Origin: Cherax quadricarinatus
Taxonomy: Eukaryota; Arthropoda; Malacostraca; Decapoda; Parastacidae
DNA: 64,000 nucleotides
Direction: 5' to 3'
NCBI RefSeq assembly: GCF_038502225.1
Contig: NC_091341.1
Coordinates: 7,003,535 to 7,067,534, forward strand
Position numbers and translations under genes: made by a program. Shown here piece by piece: positions 53,925 to 64,000 of this stretch. Each line of letters starts with the position of its first letter. Positions within the stretch are counted from its first letter, which is position 1. Under the pieces are notes generated by a model. The model ran no database searches, was not told where the DNA came from, and saw nothing but the letters and a program-made list of their open reading frames with translations.

Positions 53925-54560
53925 CCATCTCCTCGGATCAAATTTTTGAGGTACTCCTTCCCACTTTCACCCCCACCCCAAAATTTCTGCTCCATCTCCT
54001 TGGATCAAGTATTTATCCTCCATCTTCTCAGATCAAGCTTTTTTTGGATTCCCCCCTATGGGTGTAAGCATTCAAAATGGACTCCCACTTGCATCCCAAA
54101 TTCCCTGCTCCATCTCCTCAGATCAAGTTTTTCTCGATATCAATAATACAAAGATTTTCCCCCCACACCTCCCACCACCCACTTCTACCTCAAATATTCC
54201 TGCTCTACTTCCTCGGATCAATTTTTTTGTATTCCCCCTATGGGGTTTCGAAATTCTTATGATCTCCTCAGATCAAGTTTTTCTCGATATCAATAATACA
54301 AAGACTCCACTTCCTCGAATCAAGTTTTTTGGATTCCCCCCTGTGGGGGTAAGCATTCAAAATGGACTCCCACTTGCATCCCAAGTATTTCTCCTCCATC
54401 TCCTTGGATCAAATTTTTCTCGATAATACAAAGACTCCAATTCCTCGGATCAAATTTTTCTCGAAATCAATAATACCAAGTCTCCATCTCCTTGGATCAA
54501 GTTTTTCTCGATAATACAAAGACTCCATCTCCTTGGATCAAGTTTTTTGGATTCCCCCCT
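53925..54560. repeat. Dispersed/tandem tcctcggatcaa repeats
   Basis: At least eleven occurrences of cctcggatcaa or cttggatcaa followed by a run of T, spaced 40-95 bases, with shared blocks such as tctcgatatcaataatacaa and ttggattcccccctatgggg. A degraded satellite with mixed unit length. Confidence 0.8.
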
Positions 54561-54633
54561 CTAGGGGTAAGCATTCAAATGAACTCCCCCTATGGGGCAT
54601 GGCACTTTCTCTTACTACAGGTCTAAACAAGTG

Positions 54634-54737
54634 TGACGTCACCCCACCTGTGTTTACTTGGCGGTCAGTGACGTCATGCAACGACCTCACATATATAGGC
54701 TGAATCTTGTCGACTTCCCCCTATGTCAGTGACGTCA
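54634..54737. promoter_or_regulatory. Cluster of tgacgtca motifs at palindrome edge
   Basis: Perfect tgacgtca (the CREB/ATF palindrome) at 54634, 54669 and 54730; others at 59392 and 63969. Whether they bind anything is unknown; they recur because the surrounding block is repeated. Confidence 0.4.
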
Positions 54738-55879
54738 CGTGACCCGACACACAGGCTGAATCTTGTCGAGCAGACAATAAAATGCAGGATAACACTAATA
54801 CACAACATTTTCATTTATTTATTATACAACCAATGCATTTCATATACATCCAACAAAATAATTCATTGAAAAAAGGTACAATTCATTGACTAAAATCAAC
54901 ATATTTTTCTCATGAAGAAATTCTATGCATTTTTGTTCTGGATCTTCGTCGTCGTCACCATCTCAGTATAACACATTTCATATACAACATACCATTTTCA
55001 CTCTTAACCCAGGATAACCCAAATAATTTCACATTTTTTTCGTTAATACAATCCACAATTTCTTTACAAAAGATTCACTCTCCTCAAGTCTAGACATTTT
55101 TCTCGTTTTAACTATTTCATCAGAAAAAGTCACCGCAACATTTACAACTTATAACCACTTTTCGATAAATTCACTAGACACAATTTTACATATTACGAAG
55201 TTAATACGCACACACACACACCTCACTTTACTTTGAACACCTTCTAAACACTCTCATAAATAATTGAATACTCACAAAAATACCTTTGAACATTTCCAAA
55301 CAACACTGAAACACTTCCAAGACAACATTTTGAATACTCCCAAATAAGATTTGACAGCTCTAATTTATCTACACTTACATATTTCATTAAATTACAACTC
55401 ATCCCCCAAAACTCCTCCCTCATTCTCCAGATTTTTACAACAGTATCACAAAAACTAACTCAGACACTTTACTTTGAACAACACCAAAAACTCCATCAAT
55501 TACCTTTGAATACTCCAAAAACATCATTCGAACACCCCCAAATCACCACTGAATACTCCCAGAACACCTTCATAAATACTCTTGCACATCATTTGAACAC
55601 CTTCAAAAACACCTTTGAATAGTCTCAAACACCATTTGAGTACTCCCAAATACACCATTGAATACTAACAAAACAGCACCGAATACTGCCCAAACACCAC
55701 CAAAATCACCAGAACCTAAGATCAACATCACAGACTAACACCCATTTTCACATAAATCCTCTCAAATCACTATAACCAAGACGATCCCACTCACCTCCAA
55801 CTAAGATATAACATGAGCGCAAAAAAAAAAAACATGAACACAAACAAAACACACACGAACACTTACAACAAAATCACCA

Positions 55880-56700
55880 CTTTTTCGGCATCACTAGTTC
55901 GACAACAACACCCACAACCCACAACACCCACAACCCACATCACCCACACCCCACAACACCCACAACAACAACCCACAACTTATAACCACTTTTCAGCATC
56001 TCTAGTTCGACAACATCACCCACAACCCACAACGCCCACAACCCACATCACCCCACAACCCACAACACCCCACAACACCCACAACAACAACCCACTTATA
56101 ACATCTTTTTTTTGGTATCTCTAGTTCAACAACAACACCCACAACCCACAACCCACAACACCCACAACAACAACCCGCTTATAGCATCTTTTTTGGTATC
56201 TCTAGTTCGACAACAATACCCACAACCCAGAACAGCCACAACCCACTTATAGCATCTTTTCGGTATCTCTAGTTCAACAACAACACCCACAACCCACAAC
56301 ACCCACATCCCACAACACCCACAACCCACATCACCCACACCCCACAACACCTACAACAACAACCCACAACTTATAACCACTTTTCAGCATCTCTAGTTCG
56401 ACAACAACAACCACAACCCACAACACTCAACCCACAACAACAACTCACTTATAACATCTTTTTTGGTATCTCTAGTTCGACAACAACACCCACAACACCC
56501 ACAACCCACAACACCCACAACCCACATCACCCACAACAACAACCCACTTATAACATCTTTTCGGTATCTCTAGTTCGACAACAACACCCACAACCCACAA
56601 CCCACAACACCCCACAACCCACAACACCCACAACAACAACCCACTTATAACATCTTTTTCGATATCTCTAGTTCGTCAACAATACCCACAACCCTCATCA
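55880..56700. repeat. caacaccca minisatellite, left arm
   Basis: Composite units: several caacacccacaacccaca words followed by cttataacatctttt, tggtatctctagttcgacaa. About seven units of 80-150 bases. Confidence 0.88.
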
Positions 56701-57600
56701 CTTAACAATTTATTCACAATTTTTCTTTTTTCGATACAAATTTTTCCCCTTTTTATTGAATCTTAAAATGTAATACACATTCCTCCCTACATTACTAAAA
56801 TTCTAATAAAATCCTCTCCATACCCATCTCCTTGTATCCACATAAATTAATATTATACTCACAACAAGTAATCTCACTACCCAACTACTGCAACATGTTT
56901 CTACACACTCCAATCTTTTCCAGTGTATCATAACTTTTCACTTCTATAATTTCTTTTATAATCACACATTACCTTTATTTTCAGTAAAATCCCCCCATAT
57001 TTCATTAAATTTTTAATACAACTCTCCCCATACCCCTCTCCATCTCACCCACATTTCTTCACACCCACTCACCCGTCTCCCAACACACCTCTTCAGAACA
57101 AACACAAAAATCACATTTCACATCCATAAATGCATCTCATCACCCATCTCAAATCCACTAAAATCACTGTAACCAAGATATTCACAAAATTCTATGACCA
57201 ACTAACACACACAGACAACTCACTTTACTTTGAACACCTTCAAAACACTCTCATACATCATCATTTGAGACTACCATTTCTCAATATCTCTTAAGAAATG
57301 TTCTCTCGTCGACAACCTTTATCATCTCACTACAGAACAACCCACAGATTGCTTCGAACACTCTCATAAATCATTTGAATACTCACATAAACACCTTTGG
57401 ACATTTTCCAAACAACACTGAAACATTTCCAAGTCAACATTTTGATTACTCCCAAATAAGACTTGACATCTCTAATTTATCTACACTTACATATTTCATT
57501 AAATTACAACTCATCCCCCAAACTCCTCCCTCATTCTTCAGATTTTTACAAAAATCACAAAAACTAACTCATACACTTATGTCATGAGACATTACCAACA

Positions 57601-57601
57601 C

Positions 57602-57674
<73 letters not shown>
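57601..57674. repeat. (AC)n microsatellite, left arm
   Basis: About 37 AC units; the counterpart is the (GT)n at 60954-61066, which is longer. Confidence 0.96.
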
Positions 57675-57676
<2 letters not shown>

Positions 57677-58329
57677 ACACTTTGCTTTGTACAACACCAA
57701 AAACATCATCAATTACCTTTGATTACTCCAAAAACATCATTTGAACACATTCAAAAAACATCATCAAACTCCTTTGAATACTCCCAAAACACCACTGAAT
57801 ACTACCAAAACAGCACCGAATACTGCCCAAACAACACTAAAAATCACCAGAAACTAAGATCAACACCACCAACTAACGCCCATTTTATAGAAATCCCCTC
57901 AAATCACTATAACCAAGACGATCCCACTCACCTCAGACTATTATATAACATGAGCACAAAAAAGAAAAAAAACCATTCTCATAAATCATTTGAATACTCA
58001 CAAAAAACACCTTTGTACATTTCCAAACAACACCGAAACACTTTCAGCAGGATCACCACCAACTGAAAACATAACATGTACACACACACACAAAAAAAAC
58101 TAAGACATCCATCAACTATCATCAATGACCACTCATTTTTATAAACATTCGCACAAAAAATCACAATCACCAACTCCATACAATATCTAATACACTCCTC
58201 TCACTACCACCAACACATACCAGCACAGATAGGGATACCTCCCATGATATACTTGACGACACACACTTTTTTCATTTCTTATTGAGAGGAAGCTACTTGT
58301 TTAACCTGTTATATCTCCTTATTCAATAA

Positions 58330-58642
58330 TCATACCACATTTATCATTTTTTTTCTCACCTATGCTTCATATCATAGTTCTCATCCACATCAACCCTAAA
58401 ACATCCTGCCTTATTCAGTCGTATATCTCTTAGAGATGTTTTAACCCCGACGACCCATCATGACACTAGGAGCCAGAGTGGTGGTGTTGGAGTGGTGATG
58501 GTTGCTCTGGCTCCTACGTCGTGATGGGTCGAAGGGGTTAAAACATCTCTAGGTGATATACGGATTAATAAGGAAGGATGTTTTAGGGATGATGTGGATG
58601 AGAAATATGATATGAAGCATAGGTGAGAAATGATAAATGTGG
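58330..58642. repeat. Inner stem-loop of the palindrome
   Basis: gagatgttttaaccccgacg and ccatcatgac-aggagccagag on the left pair with ctctggctcctacg and gggttaaaacatctct on the right, around a loop of about 25 bases centred near 58480. Pairing continues outward to about 58330 and 58642. Confidence 0.85.
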
Positions 58643-60261
58643 TATGAATATTTAGTTTGAGAAAAAATGTTTAAAACAATTTTATTTTTTTGATGATTAT
58701 AACAAATTTGGTGGGTTAATTGTATTAATATTTTTAGTTGATGAATAGATAACATGAACTTAGTAAAAGTGATTGTGTATTAGTTGGAGGTGTGTGACTT
58801 AGTTCTGGTAATGTCTCATGACATGGTAAATTTTTTTGTGCTTATGTCTTATATTTATTGTTAATATGTCAAGCATAGGTTTTGGTGTATGTCTTAGTTG
58901 GAGGTGAATGTCTTAGATTTGGTGTGTATGTCTCATGTCTTAAATTTGTGATTGAAATGTTTAAGATGTGGGTGTGTGTGTATTATTTTTTTTTTTTGAT
59001 GATGGTGACATGTTATAGTGCTCATGTTATGTTATAGATGTTGGTGGAAGTGTCGTGGTATTTTTTTGTGTATGTCTTATTTTTGTGCGAATGTTTAAAA
59101 AAATAAGTGTTTTCAGTGATCATAGTAGTTTTGAGATGCATGATCTTAGATTTTTGGTGATCTTGGTGATGAGGGTTGATAGATGATGGTAAACATGATA
59201 TGGAATTGGTGATCGTGATTTTTGTGTGAATGATTATAAAAATGAGTGTTTTCTGTGATATTAGTGGTGGGGTCATAAAATCTGGTAATCGTCTTGGTTA
59301 TAGTGTTCTTAGATATTGTGGGTACAACAGGTTGAAACAAGGTGGGTTGGGTGTGATGTTACCGACCGCCAAGTAAACACAGATGGGAGTGTGACGTCAC
59401 TGGAGGTGACCTCGCCGGTCCTGTGAGGTGTGACATCGTGTGTTGGTGGTAGTGAGGTGAGTGCGCTTAGATATTGTCAAATATGATTTTTTTTGTGTGA
59501 AAGTTTATAAAAAATGAGTGTTTTCTGTGATATTAGTGATTTTTGAGGTAAGTGAACATGGGTGATTGTTGTTGGTGGTTGTCTTAGATTCATGTGTGTA
59601 CAAGATATGTTTTCAGTTGATGGTGATCATGTACTAAGTGTTTGTGTATTAGGTTTGTGTTCAAGTTTTTCTTTTTTTTTGCGCCCATGGGGAGGGAGTT
59701 CTTGGTTATAGTGATTTGAGGGAATTTCTATAAAATGGGTGTTAGCTGGTGATGCTAAACTTAGTTTCTGGTGATTTTGACGGTGTTTTCGTAGTATTCA
59801 GTGGTGATTTGGTAGTAATCAGTAGTGTTTTGGGAGTAATCGGAGGTGTTTGATCGTGTTTTTGAAGGTGTTCAAATGATGTGCAGAGTATTTTTTGAAG
59901 ATGTTCAGTGGTGTTTTGGTGATGTTCAGAGTTGGTTCAAAGTTAGTGTATTAGTTGTGGTAATGTCTCATGTCATATGTGTATGAGTTAGTTTTTTTTT
60001 TGTGTTAATGTTGTAAAGTCTGGAGAATGAGGGAGGAGTTTGGTGGATGAGATGTAATTTCGGTTAATGAAATGTGTAAGTGTGAATGTAAATTGGTGAG
60101 TGAGTTAGAGAAGACAAAATGTTATGTGATCTTAGTAAAAGTATAGATAGTTTTAGTGAACTTCGTTATGATGATGTTTTAAGAGAATGTGTACAAAAAA
60201 TGTGTGATCTTAGTGGTGGGGTTATAGAATTTGGTAAACGTCTTGATTGTGGTGATCTTAG
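58643..60261. repeat. Right-side-only G/T-rich segment
   Basis: Has no counterpart in the left arm. It contains degraded repeats of right-arm material: 59320-59460 (gttgaaacaag, aagtaaacacag, gtgtgacgtcac) resembles 60270-60420, and 59500-59640 resembles 60440-60560. Either the right side gained tandem duplications or the left lost about 1.6 kb. Confidence 0.75.
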
Positions 60262-60953
60262 ATATTAGAGATATAACAGGTTGAAACAAGTAGCTTCCTC
60301 TCAATAAGTTAAATGAACTAAAAGTGGGGTGTGACGTCGTCAAGTAAACACAGGATGGAGTGTGATGTCATGGGAGGTATCCCTATCTGTGCTGGTATGT
60401 GTTGGTGGCAGTGAGAGGAGTGTATTAGATATTGTATGGAGTTGGTGATTGTGATTTTTTGTGCGAATGTTTATAAAAATGAGTGGTCATTGATGATAGT
60501 TGATGGATGTCTTAGTTTTTTTTTTGTGTGTGTGTACATGTTATGTTTTCAGTTGGTGGTGATCCTGCTGAAAGTGTTTCGGTGTTGTTTGGAAATGTAC
60601 AAAGGTGTTTTTTGTGAGTATTCAAATGATTTATGAGAAAGGCTTTTTTCTTTTTTGCGCTCATGTTATATAATAGTCTGAGGTGAGTGGGATCGTCTTG
60701 GTTATAGTGATTTGAGGGGATTTCTATAAAATGGGCGTTAGTTGGTGGTGTTGATCTTAGTTTCTGGTGATTTTTAGTGTTGTTTGGGCAGTATTTTTAG
60801 TGATGTTTGGGCAGTATTCGGTGCTGCTTTGGTAGTATTCAGTGGTGTTTTGGGAGTATTCAAAGGAGTTTGATGATGTTTTTTGAATGTGTTCAAATGA
60901 TATTTTTGGAGTAATCAAAGGCAATTGATGATGTGTTTGGTGTTGTACAAAGT

Positions 60954-61068
<115 letters not shown>

Positions 61069-61984
61069 GTGTTGGTAATGTCTCATGACATAAGTGTATG
61101 AGTTAGTTTTTGTGATACTGTTGTAAAAATCTGGAGAATGAGGGAGGAGTTTGGGGGATGAGTTGTAATTTAATGAAGTATGTAAGTGTAGATATATTAG
61201 AGATGTCAAATCTTATATTTGGGAGTAATCAAAATGTTGACTTGGAAATGTTTCAGTGTTGTTTGGAAAATGTCCAAAGGTGTTTATGTGAGTATTCAAA
61301 TGATTTATGAGAGTGTTCGAAGTAATCTGTGGGTTGTTCTGTAGTGAGATGATAAAGGTTGTCGATGAGAGAATATTTCTTAAGAGATATTGAGAAAAGG
61401 TGGTCTCAAATTATGATGTATGAGAGTGTTTTGAAGGTGTTCAAAGTAAAGTGAGTTGTCTGTGTGTGTTAGTTGGTCATAGAATTTTGTGAATATATTG
61501 GTTACAGTGATTTTAGTAGATTTGAGATGGGTGATGAGATGCATTTATGGATGTGAAATGTGATTTTTGTGTTTATTCTGAAGAGGTGTGTTGGGAGACG
61601 GGTGAGTGGGTGTGAAGAAATGTGGGTGAGATGGAGACGGGTATGGGGAGAGTTGTATTTAAAATTTAATGAAATATGGGGGGATTTTACTGAAAATAAA
61701 GGTAATGTGTGAATATTATAAAAGAAATTATAGAAGTGAAAAGTTATGATACACTGGAAAAGACTGGAGTATGTAGAAACATGTTGCAGTAGTTGGGTAG
61801 TGAGATTACTTGTTGTGAGTATAATATTAATTTATGTGGATACAAGGAGATGGGTATGGAGAGGATTTTATTAGAATTTTAGTAATGTAGGGAGGAATGT
61901 GTATTACATTTTAAGATTCAATAAAAAGGGGAAAAATTTGTATCGAAAGAAGAAAAATTGTGAATAAATTGTTAAGTGATGAGG

Positions 61985-62860
61985 GTTGTGGGTATTGTTG
62001 ACGAACTAGAGATATCGAAAAAGATGTTATAAGTGGGTTGTTGTTGTGGGTGTTGTGGGTTGTGGGGTGTTGTGGGTTGTTGTTGTCGAAATAGAGATAC
62101 CGAAAAGATGTTATAAGTGGGTTGTTGTTGTGGGTGATGTGGGTTGTGGGTGTTGTGGGTTGTGGGTGTTGTGGGATGTGGGTGTTGTGGGATGTGGGTG
62201 TTGTTGTCGAACTAGAGATACCAAAAAAGATGTTATAAGTGAGTTGTTGTTGTGGGTTGAGTGTTGTGGGTTGTGGGTGTTGTTGCCGAACTAGAGATGC
62301 TGAAAAGTGGTTATAAGTTGTGGGTTGTTGTTGTAGGAGTTGTGGGGTGTGGGTGATGTGGGTTGTGGGTGTTGTGGGATGTGGGTGTTGTGGGTTGTGA
62401 GTGTTGTTGTCGAACTACAGATACCGAAAAGATGTTATAAGTGGGTTGTGGGTGTTATGGGTTGTGGGTATCGTTGTCAAACTAGAGATACCAAAAAAGA
62501 TGTTATAAGCGGGTTGTTGTTGTGGGTGTTGTCGGTTGTGGGTGTTGTGGGTTGTGGGTGTTGTAGATTGTGTGTGTTGAGGGTTGTGGGTGTTGAGGGT
62601 TGTGGGTGTTGTTGTCGAATTAGAGATACCAAAAAAAAAGATGTTATAAGTGGGTTGTTGTTGTGGGTGTTGTGGAGTGTTGTGGGTTGTGGGGTGATGT
62701 GGGTTGTGGGTGTTGTGGGCTGTGGGTGTTGTGGGTTGTGAGTGTTGTCGAACTAGAGATGCTGAAAAGTGGTTATAAGTTGTGGGCTGTTGTTGTGGGT
62801 GTTGTGGGGTGTGGGTGATGTGGGTTGTGGGTGTTGTGGGTTGTGGGTGTTGTTGTTTGT
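61985..62860. repeat. gtgggtgttgt minisatellite, right arm
   Basis: Mirror of 55880-56700: gttgtgggtgttgtgggttg words alternating with tcgaactagagata, ccgaaaagatgttataag. Confidence 0.88.
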
Positions 62861-64000
62861 TTGTGTTCATGTTTTTTTTTTTGCGCTCATGTTATATCTT
62901 AGTTGGAGGTGAGTGGGATCGTCTTGGTTATAGTGATTTGAGAGGATTTGTGTGAAAATGGGTGTTAGTCTGTGATGTTGATCTTAGTTTCTGGTGATTT
63001 TGGTGGTGTTTGGGCAGTATTCGGTGCTGTTTTCGTAGTATTCAATGGTGTATTTGGGAGTACTCAAATGGTGTTTGAGACTATTCAAAGGTGTTTTTGA
63101 AGGTGTTCAAATGATGTGCAAGAGTATTTATGAAGGTGTTCTGGGAGTATTCAGTGGTGATTTGGGGGTGTTCGAATGATGTTTTTGGAGTATTCAAAGG
63201 TAATTGATGGTGTTTTTGGTGTTGTTCAAAGTAAAGTGTCTGAGTTAGTTTTTGTGATACTGTTGTAAAAATCTGGAGAATGAGGGAGGAGTTTTGGGGG
63301 ATGAGTTGTAATTTAATGAAATATGTAAGTGTAGATAAAGTAGAGCTGTCAAATCTTATTTGGGAGTATTCAAAATGTTGTCTTGGAAGTGTTTCAGTGT
63401 TGTTTGGAAATGTTCAAAGGTATTTTTGTGAGTATTCAATTATTTATGAGAGTGTTTAGAAGGTGTTCAAAGTAAAGTGAGGTGTGTGTGTGTGTGCGTA
63501 TTAACTTCGTAATATGTAAAATTGTGTCTAGTGAATTTATCGAAAAGTTGTTATAAGTTGTAAGTGTTGCGGTGACTTTTTCTGATGAAATAGTTAAAAC
63601 GAGAAAAATGTCTAGACTTGAGGAGAATGAATCTTTTGTAAAGAAATTGTGGATTGTATTAACGAAAAAAATGTGAAATTATTTGGGTTATCCTGGGTTA
63701 AGAGTGAAAATGGTATGTTGTATATGAAATGTGTAATACCGAGATGGTGACGACGACGAAGATCCAGAACAAAAATGCATAGAATTTCTTCAAGAGAAAA
63801 ATATGTTGATTTTAGTCAATGAATTGTACCTTTTTTCAATTAATTATTTTGTTGGATGTATATGAAATGCATTGGTTGTATAATAAATAAATGAAAATAT
63901 TGTGTATTAGTGTTATCCTGCATTTTATTGTCTGCTCGACAAGATTCAACCTGTGTGTGGTCATCACTTGACGTCACTGACAAAGGGGGAAGTCGACAAG

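Larger units (their letters stand above)
54597..58320. repeat. Left arm of giant imperfect palindrome
   Basis: From gtcgactt at 54708 inward it matches the reverse complement of the right arm: gcagacaataaaatgcagga, gaaattctatgcatttttgt, acttttcgataaattcacta and many others occur inverted at 60262-64000. Composition is extremely poor in G. It contains tandem words such as tttgaatactccc and caacacccacaac. Bases 54597-54707 may extend the arm beyond what the window shows on the right. Confidence 0.9.

Noticed and set aside
53521..54426. Proline-rich reading frames of 120-140 codons
   Set aside because: They follow C-rich tandem words and exist in several frames at once; no start context or domain supports a gene.
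57979..60636. Small hydrophobic protein of 66 codons found in both palindrome arms
   Set aside because: Its duplication follows from the inverted repeat; composition matches the G/T-rich strand and nothing else supports coding.

Overview
This window is non-coding eukaryotic DNA made almost entirely of repeats. No host gene, rRNA or clearly functional tRNA is supported. Dense (AC)n, (GT)n and (AT)n microsatellites, several LINE families, tRNA-derived SINEs, Penelope-type hammerhead elements and a Nimb/I-type LINE suggest an arthropod. Several tails and SINE heads look to me like those of decapod crustaceans, probably a crayfish; that is recognition from memory, not a search result. Family names LINE-A, LINE-B, LINE-C and repeat D are local to this annotation.

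Layout. 1-5.5 kb: two LINE-A copies in opposite orientation, one split by a SINE. 5.8-7.2 kb: two hAT-type elements side by side sharing a target. 7.5-10 kb: a CACTA-ended element inside a LINE-C fragment. 10.2-10.9 kb: a MITE in (TA)n. 11.3-13 kb: a LINE-A with a 432-codon open RT frame. 13-16.6 kb: two hammerhead foldback elements, a LINE-B copy and a MITE cluster. 17.1-19.6 kb: LINE-A pieces strung head to tail through (AC)n. 21.5-30.3 kb: a LINE-A copy split by a degraded LTR retrotransposon, itself invaded by other elements. 30.3-36.4 kb: a 52-bp minisatellite, then about 295 copies of a 19-bp satellite with a 1.92-kb higher-order repeat. 37-43.5 kb: LINE-C inside LINE-A, and a Nimb/I derivative inside LINE-B. 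46.9-52.3 kb: a nearly complete minus-strand LINE-B, ORF1 carrying an SGNH esterase, broken by a hammerhead element and a LINE-C. 52.4-53.5 kb: two inverted MITEs in (TA)n. 53.5-54.6 kb: low-complexity and short repeats. 54.7-64 kb: a multi-kilobase imperfect palindrome running off the window end.

Most promising signals: (1) hammerhead self-cleaving ribozyme motifs in inverted pairs inside short elements with 12-14 bp target duplications, including a subfamily whose conserved C3-G8 pair is replaced by U3-A8; (2) LINE-A copies bounded by (AC)n on both sides, suggesting target preference for that microsatellite; (3) the giant palindrome with a strand-composition switch at its centre; (4) the satellite's nested structure and apparent birth from a neighbouring minisatellite. 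All enzyme genes seen are fragments or carry frameshifts and stops, except the truncated LINE-A RT frame at 11632-12930.
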